Position numbers and translations under genes: made by a program
The notes under the pieces: model-generated
Seen by the model: only the letters and a program-made list of their open reading frames with translations
Database searches by the model: none
Told to the model about the DNA's origin: nothing
DNA from: an uncultured Ectothiorhodospiraceae bacterium
Lineage (GTDB): Bacteria > Pseudomonadota > Gammaproteobacteria > S012-40
DNA: 48,833 nucleotides
NCBI GenBank assembly: GCA_945787715.1
Contig: CALZJE010000017.1
Span: forward strand, 1 to 48,833
Direction: 5' to 3'
Shown: positions 34,721 to 44,106 of the stretch, one piece after another
Position numbering within the stretch: the first letter of the stretch is position 1
How the letters are laid out: the number at the start of each line of letters is the position of its first letter

Positions 34721-35647
34721 ATGGAAATCATCCGCGGTTTACACGCTTTACAAAAACACCACAAAGGCAATGTTGTCACCATAGGAAATTTTGATGGCGT
34801 CCATCTGGGACACCAACAAATTATCAAGCAGCTCAAAAAACATGCAACCAAATTTAATACGCCATTAACCGTCATTACTTTCCACCCAAATCCACAAGAG
34901 TTCTTTGCGCCAGAAACAGTACCTGCAAAACTCACCCGGTTTCACGACAAGATGCGTTTATTGGAAGAATATGGTGTGGATCGAGTTCTCAATATCCCAT
35001 TCAACGCTTCACTTGCACAATTGGAAGCAGATGATTTTATTAAAAATATATTAGTTGATGGGCTGGGTACCAAACACCTTGTTATTGGAGATGACTTCCG
35101 TTTTGGTAAAAATCGAAAAGGCGATTTCGGTCTATTACAGAATGCTGGAGTAACATATGGCTTTAGTATTGAAGCGACACCTACCTATTGTGTAGAAAAC
35201 GAACGAGTGAGCAGTACTAGAGTTAGGCAAGCCATGGCACAGGGAGATCTTGCACTCGCGGCAAAACTCCTGGGGCGTACCTTTCATATCAGTGGCCATG
35301 TGGCACATGGCGACAAACGCGGTAGAATAATTGGTTTTCCAACGGCTAATATTAGACTAAAACAACAAATTGCTCCCACTAATGGTGTTTATGCAGTTAA
35401 AATAACCGGCTTAGACAGGGAGTATGGTGGTGTTGCAAATATTGGTGTTCGACCGACAGTTGATGGCAGCCAATACCTTTTAGAAGTCCATCTTTTTAAC
35501 TTTGACCAAACCATATACAACAAACGCATTAATGTTCATTTCGAACAATTTATTCGAACCGAACAAAAATTTGATGGCCTCGACGCTTTAGTCGAGCAGA
35601 TTAAACAAGACTCAACAACTGCAAAAGAGCTACTAAGAATAAACTAA
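34721..35647 (+). CDS. ribF: Bifunctional riboflavin kinase / FAD synthetase
   Basis: A 308-residue enzyme making FMN and then FAD. The N-terminal nucleotidyltransferase domain (1-180) has [13 protein letters not shown] (HLGH 28-31) and [15 protein letters not shown]. The C-terminal riboflavin kinase domain (from about 185) has [19 protein letters not shown] and LEVHLFNFD. It is 2 bases before ileS, the common murJ-ribF-ileS-lspA order. No clear ribosome-binding site precedes the ATG. Confidence 0.96.
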   Translation: MEIIRGLHALQKHHKGNVVTIGNFDGVHLGHQQIIKQLKKHATKFNTPLTVITFHPNPQEFFAPETVPAKLTRFHDKMRLLEEYGVDRVLNIPFNASLAQLEADDFIKNILVDGLGTKHLVIGDDFRFGKNRKGDFGLLQNAGVTYGFSIEATPTYCVENERVSSTRVRQAMAQGDLALAAKLLGRTFHISGHVAHGDKRGRIIGFPTANIRLKQQIAPTNGVYAVKITGLDREYGGVANIGVRPTVDGSQYLLEVHLFNFDQTIYNKRINVHFEQFIRTEQKFDGLDALVEQIKQDSTTAKELLRIN

Positions 35648-35649
35648 AA

Positions 35650-38493
35650 ATGACTGACGCAAAAAACTATAAAGACACATTAAACCTTCCCAAAACCGGT
35701 TTTCCAATGAAAGCAAATCTGGCGAACCGTGAACCACAGATGTTGAAACGCTGGAATGCGCTAGATATTTACGGCAAACAACGTGAAATCGCTAAAGGAA
35801 GAGATAAATTTATTTTGCACGATGGCCCTCCCTATGCGAATGGCGACATCCATATTGGCCATGCAGTTAATAAAATCCTCAAAGATATTATTATCAAATC
35901 CAAATCACTCTGCGGTTTTGACGCCCCTTATGTCCCTGGCTGGGATTGTCATGGCTTACCTATTGAGTTGCAGGTTGAAAAGAAAGTCGGTAAAGCTGGC
36001 GGAAAAGTCAGCGCCAAAGAGTTTCGTAAGGCCTGCCGCAAATATGCTTATAAGCAAGTCGACAATCAGAAAAAAGATTTTGTACGTCTGGGTATTTTAG
36101 GTGATTGGAATAATCCTTACCTAACACTTGATTACAAATTTGAAGCAAACATCGTTCGCGGCCTTGCTAAAATTTTCGCCAACGGCCATATCCACCAGGG
36201 ATCAAAACCGGTTCACTGGTGTACCGATTGCGGATCAGCTTTAGCAGAAGCCGAAGTGGAGTATAAAGATAAACGTTCTCCAGCGATTGATGTGCGTTTT
36301 GAAGTTTTAGATGACGCAGCGTTTTTAGATAAATGTCACCATGTTGAACATCATGATTCCAAAGGCCCTATCTCTGTTGTTATCTGGACGACCACTCCCT
36401 GGACACTACCTGCAAATGAAGCCGTTGCCTTACACCCTGACTTCGATTATGTCGTTGTTGAGTGTATCGGTGAGCACGGCGTTGAAAGACTAGTCCTTGC
36501 AGAAGCGCTCTGGAAAGATGCAATGGGCCGATACGAATTTGAAGAACATCGTGTTGTTGCATACTGCAAAGGCAGTGCGATTGAACATACAAAACTTAAA
36601 CATCCGTTCTATGACAAGGAAGTGCCCATCATTCTGGGAGACCACGTTACAACGGAAGCGGGTACGGGAGCTGTTCATACAGCGCCAGCACATGGCCAGG
36701 AAGACTATGTTGCAGGCTCGCGTTATAACTTGCCGGTAGAAAATCCGGTAGGCTCAAATGGAACATTCCTGGCTGACACCAAGTTGTTTGCTGGACAACA
36801 TGTCTTTAAGGCTAACGATAGTGTCATCGAAACATTAAAGACAAATGGCAAACTCGTGCATCACCGAGCGTTGGAGCATAGTTACCCACATTGCTGGCGC
36901 CACAAAACACCCATTATTTTCCGCGCAACACCGCAATGGTTCATCAGTATGAATCAAAACAATCTGCGAGAAAATGCACTAAAATCTATTCCTGAAATAA
37001 GCTGGCTACCGGATTGGGGGCAAGCGCGTATTGAAGGCATGATAAACAATCGTCCAGATTGGTGTATATCACGTCAACGCACTTGGGGTGTACCTATTGC
37101 AGTATTTGTTCATAAAGATACGCAAGCACTTCACCCTGAAACGCCGGCACTGATGGAAAAAGTTGCGCTGAAAATGGAAGAGTCAGGTATTGACGCCTGG
37201 TTTGATCTCGAGCCTGCTGAATTGTTAGGTGATGATGCCGAAAACTACGTTAAAATTGTTGATACACTCGATGTATGGTTCGATTCGGGTAGTTCGCACT
37301 TTTGTGTGCTTGACCAAAACGACGAACTTAAATCTCCTGCAGATCTCTATCTCGAAGGTTCAGACCAACATCGCGGCTGGTTTCAATCATCCTTACTTGC
37401 CTCATTTGCCATGAAAAACGTTGCGCCTTATAAGCAGGTGCTAACACATGGATTCACGGTAGACTCTGAAGGCAAGAAGATGTCCAAGAGTATTGGCAAT
37501 GTTGTCGAGCCGCAAAAAGTGGTTAACTCACTTGGCGCTGACATAATTCGTCTTTGGGTAGCAGCAACAGATTATCGTGGTGAGATGACAGTTTCTGATG
37601 AAATTTTTGCTCGAACTGCGGATGCCTATCGAAGAATCCGCAACACCGCACGCTTCCTCTTAGCAAACTTAAATGGTTTTGATCCATCAACTGATGCATT
37701 AGCGCCTGGGGATATGCTCGCACTGGATAACTGGGCAATTGATCGGACGGCTCAGCTGCAACAAGAGATCATAGAAGATTACGAAAACTACGAATTCCAC
37801 AATATTTACCAAAAAGTTCATAATTTTTGCGCGGTGGAATTGGGGGGGTTTTATCTCGATATCATTAAAGATCGCCAATACACCACTAAAGAAAACAGTA
37901 TAGCTCGTCGTTCAGCACAAACCGCACTACACCACATTATTGAGGCATTTGTTCGTTGGGTAGCGCCAATACTTAGCTTCACCGCTGATGAAATCTGGGC
38001 CAATATTCCGGGTCAACGAAGTGAGTCAGTCTTTTTAGATGCCTGGCATACACTACCAGAGACGCCCAAGGATACTGGATTCACTTTAGAGTTTTGGAAT
38101 GAGTTGGTGGAAGTGCGAGTCGCCGTTAGCAAAGAGCTTGAAAAGCTGCGCGTCGCAGGTGCCATCGGATCTTCGCTGGATGCTGATGTAGAACTTTACT
38201 GTGGTGCTGAAGTCTATGAAAAACTTTCATCACTGGATGACGAGTTACGATTTGCGCTTATTACATCAGACGCAAAGGTATTCCGTGAGACCGAAAAACA
38301 GGAAGAATTGACCCACGTCACATTAATCACAGGTGATGAAATCTGGATCAAAGTCAACGCCTCTGTTTATGAAAAATGTACACGCTGCTGGCATCATAGA
38401 GAAGATGTTGGCGAAAATATTGAACACCCTCAACTTTGTGGGCGTTGTGTTGTGAATGTAGACGGCGACGGTGAACAGAGAAGGTTTGTGTAA
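35650..38493 (+). CDS. ileS: Isoleucyl-tRNA synthetase
   Basis: A 947-residue class I synthetase of the bacterial eubacterial-type branch. It has HIGH (68-71, [16 protein letters not shown]) and KMSKS (610-614, [13 protein letters not shown]). The CP1 editing domain is visible ([32 protein letters not shown]). A C-terminal zinc site has [10 protein letters not shown] and CGRC. Length and domains are normal. It sits between ribF and lspA, with a TAATG overlap to lspA. Confidence 0.98.
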   Translation: MTDAKNYKDTLNLPKTGFPMKANLANREPQMLKRWNALDIYGKQREIAKGRDKFILHDGPPYANGDIHIGHAVNKILKDIIIKSKSLCGFDAPYVPGWDCHGLPIELQVEKKVGKAGGKVSAKEFRKACRKYAYKQVDNQKKDFVRLGILGDWNNPYLTLDYKFEANIVRGLAKIFANGHIHQGSKPVHWCTDCGSALAEAEVEYKDKRSPAIDVRFEVLDDAAFLDKCHHVEHHDSKGPISVVIWTTTPWTLPANEAVALHPDFDYVVVECIGEHGVERLVLAEALWKDAMGRYEFEEHRVVAYCKGSAIEHTKLKHPFYDKEVPIILGDHVTTEAGTGAVHTAPAHGQEDYVAGSRYNLPVENPVGSNGTFLADTKLFAGQHVFKANDSVIETLKTNGKLVHHRALEHSYPHCWRHKTPIIFRATPQWFISMNQNNLRENALKSIPEISWLPDWGQARIEGMINNRPDWCISRQRTWGVPIAVFVHKDTQALHPETPALMEKVALKMEESGIDAWFDLEPAELLGDDAENYVKIVDTLDVWFDSGSSHFCVLDQNDELKSPADLYLEGSDQHRGWFQSSLLASFAMKNVAPYKQVLTHGFTVDSEGKKMSKSIGNVVEPQKVVNSLGADIIRLWVAATDYRGEMTVSDEIFARTADAYRRIRNTARFLLANLNGFDPSTDALAPGDMLALDNWAIDRTAQLQQEIIEDYENYEFHNIYQKVHNFCAVELGGFYLDIIKDRQYTTKENSIARRSAQTALHHIIEAFVRWVAPILSFTADEIWANIPGQRSESVFLDAWHTLPETPKDTGFTLEFWNELVEVRVAVSKELEKLRVAGAIGSSLDADVELYCGAEVYEKLSSLDDELRFALITSDAKVFRETEKQEELTHVTLITGDEIWIKVNASVYEKCTRCWHHREDVGENIEHPQLCGRCVVNVDGDGEQRRFV

Positions 38494-38975
38494 TGTTGAA
38501 ATGGACTATTTTATCTTTAATCATCATTATTCTTGATCAAATAACCAAGATGATTGCTTCGGCAAATCTTCAGATGTTTGATCCAATTGCTATTATCCCT
38601 ATGCTGAACTTTACATTGATGCATAACGAAGGTGCCGCATTCAGCTTTTTAAGTGATGCCGGTGGTTGGCAGCGCTGGTTTTTTTCAGGGCTCGCATTTA
38701 CTGTCAGCATTGTATTAATTGTATGGATAAAAAAACTCAAGCCAGAAGAAAAAGCATTGGCCATCTCTCTTTCTCTGATTTTAGGTGGTGCGATTGGAAA
38801 CTTGATTGACCGCTTACGATTTGGGTATGTTGTAGATTTTATCGATGTGTACTACGGCACCATGCATTGGCCAGCATTCAATATTGCAGACTCAGCTATC
38901 ACAGTCGGCGCAATCTGGATGATCATATCCAGTTTTCGTCAAAGCGATGATGAGAAAAAAGATAGTAAAAACTGA
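38493..38975 (+). CDS. lspA: Lipoprotein signal peptidase
   Basis: A 160-residue inner-membrane aspartic peptidase that removes the signal peptide of diacylglyceryl-prolipoproteins. It has four helices, conserved [14 protein letters not shown] and [24 protein letters not shown]. The catalytic aspartates are Asp115 and Asp133 ([11 protein letters not shown]). Its ATG overlaps the ileS stop by one base, so it is coupled. Confidence 0.97.
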   Translation: MLKWTILSLIIIILDQITKMIASANLQMFDPIAIIPMLNFTLMHNEGAAFSFLSDAGGWQRWFFSGLAFTVSIVLIVWIKKLKPEEKALAISLSLILGGAIGNLIDRLRFGYVVDFIDVYYGTMHWPAFNIADSAITVGAIWMIISSFRQSDDEKKDSKN

Positions 38976-38984
38976 TTTTCCCCT

Positions 38985-39920
38985 GTGACAAAAAAACGTA
39001 TTCACGTTGTTGCTGCAGTTGTTAAGCAGAACAAAAAAATCTTGATCGCCAAACGAGCTAAGCACCTCCATCAAGGAGGGCTTTGGGAGTTCCCTGGTGG
39101 AAAAATTGAGTCAAATGAGTCACCACTGCTTGCATTAAAACGAGAACTCTTTGAAGAACTCAATATTAAACTCTCTACTGCACAACCATTAATTAAGATA
39201 GACCACGACTATAGTGATAAGTCTATTTGCCTTGATGTCTGGCAAGTTTCCAAATTTAGTGGTGAAGCCATTGGAAAAGAAGGACAGGATGTTCTCTGGG
39301 TATCAGCAGATAAACTAAATAGCTTTGATTTTCCTGCGGCAAACAAACCGATTGTCACTGCTGTACAACTTCCTCAGAAATATTTAATCACGCCAGATCC
39401 CAGTTCTATGGACGAACAGCAGTTTCTAACACGATTAGAAAAAGCTTTTAAAGGTGGCATTACCTTAGCTCAACTCAGGTCAAAAACACTCCCTTTAGAC
39501 AATCTCTCTCAGCTTTATAAAAAAGCGCAAAAGATCGCAACTCATCACCAAGCCACCCTAATGCTAAATTGCTCTATTGATGATGCCAACACAATGGGAG
39601 TTGGATGCATTCATCTGTCATCACAAAATTTACTTAGCCTGAACACGCTTCCTGATCACTTATTCATTGCTGCTTCATGCCATAACCAAGTTGAAATAGA
39701 AAAAGCTTGTGAATTGGGTGTCGACTTCATTGTTATTGCACCCGTAAATAACACAAAGACTCACCCGAGCACACTACCATTAGGCTGGGGAAAGTTTAGA
39801 TCACTATGCCAAATTTCTACTGTTCCAGTATTTGCGCTGGGTGGAATGCAAACAAATGACATTGTAAATGCGGTTGAAAATGGTGCACAAGGCATCGCTG
39901 CCATTCGCGCACTATGGTGA
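38985..39920 (+). CDS. Nudix hydrolase (MutT) fused to a ThiE-like domain
   Basis: A 311-residue two-domain protein. Residues 1-130 are a MutT-type Nudix hydrolase that should cleanse 8-oxo-dGTP: Nudix box GKIESNESPLLALKRELFEEL (39-59). Residues about 135-311 resemble thiamine phosphate synthase (GGITLAQLRSKTLP, CSIDDANTMGVGCIHLSS, DFIVIAPVNNTKTHP, PVFALGGM). This MutT-ThiE fusion is known in several gammaproteobacteria; the role of the second half is unknown. The start is GTG 38985, 10 bases after lspA and without a clear ribosome-binding site, so it likely depends on upstream translation. Confidence 0.9.
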   Translation: MTKKRIHVVAAVVKQNKKILIAKRAKHLHQGGLWEFPGGKIESNESPLLALKRELFEELNIKLSTAQPLIKIDHDYSDKSICLDVWQVSKFSGEAIGKEGQDVLWVSADKLNSFDFPAANKPIVTAVQLPQKYLITPDPSSMDEQQFLTRLEKAFKGGITLAQLRSKTLPLDNLSQLYKKAQKIATHHQATLMLNCSIDDANTMGVGCIHLSSQNLLSLNTLPDHLFIAASCHNQVEIEKACELGVDFIVIAPVNNTKTHPSTLPLGWGKFRSLCQISTVPVFALGGMQTNDIVNAVENGAQGIAAIRALW

Positions 39921-40138
39921 GCAGTAATATCTTACTTCGCACACTACTAATCTATTTCACCTATTTCTTTCGCGCTTTTTCCATGCAATTTATATTTTTT
40001 ACGCCAAAACTGTGCATCAGTATTTTTTCCGTGTATTATTTCCTGCCAGCAAAACACGTAATTTAACTACAACCAACTCTCTTTATCGCACTTCAACAGT
40101 ACGTATCATTTTAGACAATTAGAATAAACAGGCACTTT

Positions 40139-41332
40139 ATGGAAACTACATATTCAGGTAATGACGTTTTATTTATTTTGCTGGGCGCAATCATGGTTCT
40201 TGCTATGCATGCAGGTTTTGCCTTTCTGGAAGTCGGAACTGTTCGCAAGAAAAATCAAGTAAACGCTTTAGTGAAAATCATTTGCGATTTTGCGGTATCA
40301 ACAATCGCGTATTTCTTAGTCGGCTTTGGCATTGCATATGGTGTGGATTTTTTCGCTAGTGCAGAAACCCTGTCAGAGAAAAATGGCTATGAGCTGGTAA
40401 AATTTTTCTTCTTAATGACTTTTGCTGCAGCAATTCCAGCTATTATTTCTGGTGGTATCGCGGAGCGAGCTAAATTCTATCCACAATTAATTGCGACTGC
40501 TGTTCTTGTAGCTCTGGCCTATCCATTCTTTGAAGGCATTATTTGGAATGGTAACTTCGGCATCCAGGATTTGTTAGAAAAGAGTTTTGGTGCCCCATTT
40601 CACGACTTTGCAGGCTCGGTTGTTGTCCATGCCATAGGTGGTTGGATAGCGCTTGGTGCTGTAATAATGCTCGGAGCACGGTACGGTCGTTACTCTAAAG
40701 CTGGTGTTATCTCCACTCACCCACCTTCAAGCATTCCTTTTCTGGCACTTGGTGCATGGATTCTGACAGTAGGTTGGTTCGGATTTAATGTCATGTCAGC
40801 CCAAACTGTTGAAGCAGTAAGCGGCTTAGTTGCACTAAATTCATTGATGGCCATGGTGGGCGGCATATTAGCAGCGCTTGTTGCTGGAAAAAATGACCCT
40901 GGCTTTATACACAATGGCCCACTTGCAGGCTTGGTTGCTGTTTGTGCAGGCTCTGATGTCATGCATCCAATGGGAGCATTGGTAACTGGCGTAATTGCTG
41001 GAGCTGTCTTTGTTTGGACATTTACGTTAGCGCAAAATAAATGGAAAATCGATGATGTTCTTGGCGTTTGGCCACTGCACGGTATTTGTGGTGCTTGGGG
41101 AGCAATCGCGGCAGGCATTTTCGGTCAACAAGCGCTTGGCGGAATGGGTGGTGTAAGCTTTGTTTCTCAAATTATTGGAACACTTGGCGGCGTCTTATTT
41201 GCTACTGCCGTGGGATTCTTGGTATACGGTGCACTGCGGCAAACAATGGGATTACGTTTATCTCAAGAAGAAGAATATAACGGCGCCGACTTAAGCATCC
41301 ATAAAATTCAGTCTGAATACGACAAGGATTGA
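40139..41332 (+). CDS. amt: Ammonium transporter Amt
   Basis: A 397-residue trimeric channel of 11 helices conducting ammonium/ammonia. The pore twin histidines are His164 (GSVVVHAIGGW) and His314 (VWPLHGICGAWGAIAAG), and FLEVGTVRKKNQVNALVK and GGIAERAKF are conserved. It lacks a cleavable signal sequence, unlike E. coli AmtB. A PII protein (glnB) lies 5.2 kb away, not adjacent as usual. It has its own terminator; no sigma-54/NtrC site was found in the 218 bp upstream. Confidence 0.95.
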   Translation: METTYSGNDVLFILLGAIMVLAMHAGFAFLEVGTVRKKNQVNALVKIICDFAVSTIAYFLVGFGIAYGVDFFASAETLSEKNGYELVKFFFLMTFAAAIPAIISGGIAERAKFYPQLIATAVLVALAYPFFEGIIWNGNFGIQDLLEKSFGAPFHDFAGSVVVHAIGGWIALGAVIMLGARYGRYSKAGVISTHPPSSIPFLALGAWILTVGWFGFNVMSAQTVEAVSGLVALNSLMAMVGGILAALVAGKNDPGFIHNGPLAGLVAVCAGSDVMHPMGALVTGVIAGAVFVWTFTLAQNKWKIDDVLGVWPLHGICGAWGAIAAGIFGQQALGGMGGVSFVSQIIGTLGGVLFATAVGFLVYGALRQTMGLRLSQEEEYNGADLSIHKIQSEYDKD

Positions 41333-41355
41333 GCGCCTCACTTATCTATTAACAT

Positions 41356-41384
41356 GAGGCTTTTCGAAGCCTCTTGTTTTGTTT
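41356..41384 (+). terminator. Rho-independent terminator of amt
   Basis: A 7-bp stem, GAGGCTT/AAGCCTC, closes on a UUCG tetraloop (41356-41373) and is followed by a T-rich tail. It is 23 bp after the amt stop. Confidence 0.85.
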
Positions 41385-41400
41385 GAAACTTCTCAGCAAT

Positions 41401-41436
41401 AAAAAAACCACTGATTCCTTTCAAAATCAGTGGTGG
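41401..41436 (-). terminator. Rho-independent terminator of the PilZ-domain gene
   Basis: On the minus strand CCACTGATT and its complement form a stem around a short loop, followed by seven T. It ends the PilZ transcript facing amt. Confidence 0.8.
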
Positions 41437-41492
41437 AGAGAGTAACTTATTATTAAGCGCAATAAACAACTACAGTAGTCGAAAAGAGGTAA

Positions 41493-41876
41493 TTACTGAG
41501 CCACCCCAAAATCATCTATATAATTACGTAATGTCATAAACAGCATCACATTATCATCTACATTATGGTTGCTAAAATGGATTCCCATTCGATAGACATC
41601 ATCAGAGAGTTTTTCTTGCCAAACGACCTCAGCTTGAATCTGCACGTTAAAATCCTCTGCTTCATATCCAATGGTAATATTTGACTTAGTCGCCAAATAA
41701 CTATCAAGCAGTATTCCCATACCAGAAATAGATACATCATTTACTTGATTGAACTCTATTCTTTCACTTCCAATTCCGATATGAAACTTCCCTGGTATTT
41801 GTTCATACGCAAGGTTCGCTCTTTCATGCTGACGTTTATCAATAACGTCAAGCGGTTCCTGTCTAGCATTATTCAT
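41493..41876 (-). CDS. PilZ-domain cyclic-di-GMP-binding protein
   Basis: A 127-residue cytoplasmic protein consisting of one PilZ domain. Both ligand motifs are intact: RxxxR (RQHER, residues 15-19) and (D/N)xSxxG (DVSISG, about 47-52). It should therefore bind cyclic-di-GMP. Its output partner is unknown. It is not the pilus-assembly PilZ, which lacks the motifs and sits beside holB/tmk. It is monocistronic with its own terminator. Confidence 0.9.
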   Translation of the reverse strand: MNNARQEPLDVIDKRQHERANLAYEQIPGKFHIGIGSERIEFNQVNDVSISGMGILLDSYLATKSNITIGYEAEDFNVQIQAEVVWQEKLSDDVYRMGIHFSNHNVDDNVMLFMTLRNYIDDFGVAQ

Positions 41877-42279
41877 TAATCAAATTCCCCTCAGAATTAA
41901 CTATACTTTTCTATCGGCGATGTAGGGACTCGCTTTAGCTGGGAGAAGAGTGAAGCAACTCATGGAAACAAAGATATATCCATTAATAACAGTCACTTAA
42001 AATCGCACGTCCATGCACCATGAACTTGAATTCTGTGACTCTAATCATACTTATATATGAATTTTGATGGGCTTGAAAATAGGTTCGACGCCAATTTAAT
42101 TGTAATATTCTTGAAAATTGATTGCTTATAATGATGTTTTGTAGGGTTACTCCTAGCATCCGAAAAAATACATATATTTTATTTGACATCGACAAAAAAC
42201 TGAAAAAGATCGTCAATTCCATGACTTTCAAGGGAAGTAACTGAAGATTAAAATCATAAGTCTTTGAATAATATATACG

Positions 42280-42400
42280 GTAAGAAACTGGCACAGGGAG
42301 TGCATTATTATAAATGTATCATCTGACCCTCCCTTAGGTGATACGCATTTTTCTTTCATCCTCCCTTAAAGGGTACTGAATTTCAGTACCCTTTTTTTTA
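42280..42400 (+). ncRNA. Candidate small RNA with two anti-Shine-Dalgarno-like motifs
   Basis: A strong plus-strand terminator (below) follows no plus-strand gene, so it must end an unannotated transcript. Just before it is a stem-loop with an 8-bp stem (42316-42323 with 42337-42344) whose C-rich loop carries CCTCCCTTA (42328-42336). The same 9-mer recurs in the single-stranded linker at 42360-42368. It is the 16S rRNA tail sequence CCTCCTTA with one extra C, so it could pair with ribosome-binding sites of mRNAs. A weak promoter may be TTAAAA-18-TATATA (42248-42277); another is TATAAT at 42127. The 5' end is therefore uncertain. Confidence 0.55.
42368..42400 (+). terminator. Strong rho-independent terminator without an upstream gene
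   Basis: GGGTACTG (42371-42378) pairs with CAGTACCC (42384-42391), extendable with AAA/TTT, and is followed by eight T. It points on the plus strand, opposite to both flanking genes (the PilZ and ZIP genes are minus). Confidence 0.9.
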
Positions 42401-42479
42401 TCCCTAAGCTAACAGGCCTGCCAGAATAAATCACTGCCAAAACATGAAGCGCATAATGTTGAAGTGATTTTTTACATGA

Positions 42480-43286
42480 TTAATGAAGTGTGGAGTGAGC
42501 CATGTAGATAACAAGTATGCCTAATGTTATTAGACTAATTTGTTGCAAACTCTCTTTGGGAGCTGTTCGTTTATGTAAACCTGGAATTAAATCTGCCACG
42601 GCGATATAGATAAAACTGGATGCGGCAATAGCAAGAATGTAAGGAACAATCGCTTCTGCAGAACTCAGACTATAATAGGCAATCAATGCACCCACAACGG
42701 TTGCCAAGCTTGCGAGCATGTTAAAAATCAGTGCTTTGGTGCGGGAAAATCCACTTTGAAGGAGAATAGCAAAATCTCCCACTTCTTGAGGAATCTCATG
42801 CGCGGCAACAGCTAGAGCTGTCACTATTCCTAAGTGAATATCAGTAAGAAATGCGGCGGCGATCAAAACCCCATCCACAAAGTTATGGACACCATCACCA
42901 ACCAAAACTAATGACCCGGCAGCCGAAGCTTTTTCGTCATTATGCTTATGATGATGCTCTTGATGCTCATCTGCGCCATGCACTTCACACTCTATCGAAT
43001 GGCAATGCCGCCAAAGTACTAATTTTTCCAGCAGGAAAAAGGTAAGAATCCCGATTAGCACCGTTAAAGTAATATCATGTAAATCCTCTACTTGAGGAGA
43101 TATTAGCGCATGGGGTAATAGTCCGAGAAAAGCAGCTCCCAGCAGAGCGCCAATGGCGAAACTTACCATATGAGGCAATAATCGGATTCGACCTTTTTCA
43201 GGAATCAATAAAAAAACAGAAGCAGCGAGCACGCTGAGTACGCCACCAAGTAAGCTAAAAACAAGAATCCAGGTCAGAAGTGACAT
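42480..43286 (-). CDS. ZIP-family metal transporter
   Basis: A 268-residue inner-membrane protein with about eight helices. The metal site is in helices 4 and 5: HNFVDGVLIAAAF and AVAAHEIPQEVGDFAI. A cytoplasmic histidine-rich loop precedes it (about 100-120; HGADEHQEHHHKHND). The family imports zinc, iron or other divalent metals. It resembles the ZIP/ZupT and GufA-like proteins; the substrate is undetermined. It stands alone. No Zur or Fur site was recognised upstream. Confidence 0.92.
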   Translation of the reverse strand: MSLLTWILVFSLLGGVLSVLAASVFLLIPEKGRIRLLPHMVSFAIGALLGAAFLGLLPHALISPQVEDLHDITLTVLIGILTFFLLEKLVLWRHCHSIECEVHGADEHQEHHHKHNDEKASAAGSLVLVGDGVHNFVDGVLIAAAFLTDIHLGIVTALAVAAHEIPQEVGDFAILLQSGFSRTKALIFNMLASLATVVGALIAYYSLSSAEAIVPYILAIAASSFIYIAVADLIPGLHKRTAPKESLQQISLITLGILVIYMAHSTLH

Positions 43287-43344
43287 TAACTATCCGTATA
43301 TCATTAGGTGTGTGTTTCAAACGCGGAATATTACGCAATTCGTT

Positions 43345-44106
43345 TTATTTGTCCAGCCAAATTAAACTCGCCATTCGACCACAAATGCCGTCTCTGCGGT
43401 AAGAATAAAATCGCTTCTTATCTGAATAGGTACAATACTCACCGCCATAAATGTCGTTGACACCTAAAGCCTTCAGCCGTTTATTCGCTAATTGATAAAT
43501 ATTTGCTAACCATTTGTCTCTACTGTCTCTAGTATCAAGACGCTGAAAAGCTGATTCGACATTAACATCTCTTTCCACAAACGCTGAAACGACTTCTTCA
43601 CCCACTTCAAATGCACTAGGCCCGATTGCAGGACCGAACCATGCGAAAATACGCTCACCATTTTGCGCTAGCTTTTCAACCGTATGTTCCAAAATGCCAT
43701 CTAACAATCCACGCCAACCTGCATGAGCGGCAGCGACTTTTGTTCCACTCTCATTTGCAAATAGAACAGGGAGACAATCCGCTGTCATAACGACACAAAC
43801 TTGCTTAGGTTTATCGGTAAAAGACGCATCCGCATCTACCGTGTTTTTAATATCACCCGCGTAAACCACTTGGTTACTATGAATTTGGTTCAGCCATAAC
43901 GGATCGCTGGGTAAATTTATATCTTGCCGTAGTTTTTGGCGGTTTGCCTGCACAATTGCAGCGTCATCCCCAACATGAAGCCCAAGGTTGAGACTTGCAT
44001 AAACACCAGTGCTAAAACCATGTAATCGCGTTGTGGAGATTGCTTTTACCCACGCAGGTACCGGCCAGTTAGGAACGATAAAAGAATCTGTTTTAACCTC
44101 ACTCAT
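43345..44106 (-). CDS. pgeF: Purine nucleoside phosphorylase / polyphenol oxidase (YfiH/PgeF)
   Basis: A 253-residue protein of the LACC1/YfiH family, described as a multicopper-type oxidoreductase and as a purine nucleoside phosphorylase/deaminase. In E. coli it also edits peptidoglycan. The metal-site motifs are LNQIHSNQVV, VVMTADCLPVLF and AAAHAGWRGLLDG. The length is normal. Its ATG overlaps the rluD stop by 4 bases, the common rluD-pgeF pair. Confidence 0.93.
   Translation of the reverse strand: MSEVKTDSFIVPNWPVPAWVKAISTTRLHGFSTGVYASLNLGLHVGDDAAIVQANRQKLRQDINLPSDPLWLNQIHSNQVVYAGDIKNTVDADASFTDKPKQVCVVMTADCLPVLFANESGTKVAAAHAGWRGLLDGILEHTVEKLAQNGERIFAWFGPAIGPSAFEVGEEVVSAFVERDVNVESAFQRLDTRDSRDKWLANIYQLANKRLKALGVNDIYGGEYCTYSDKKRFYSYRRDGICGRMASLIWLDK

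Larger units (their letters stand above)
41877..42479. other. 600-bp gene-free region with candidate sRNA
   Basis: No protein gene is convincing. The left part should hold the PilZ-gene promoter on the minus strand. On the plus strand there are a perfect -10 hexamer TATAAT (42127-42132), the candidate small RNA (about 42280-42400), and a second stem-loop with a T-run (42429-42475). Confidence 0.6.

Noticed and set aside
41983-42294. 103-codon minus-strand frame
   Set aside because: Unusual composition (many Phe, Ile, Tyr), no ribosome-binding site, no recognisable family; it reads as a chance frame in AT-rich DNA.
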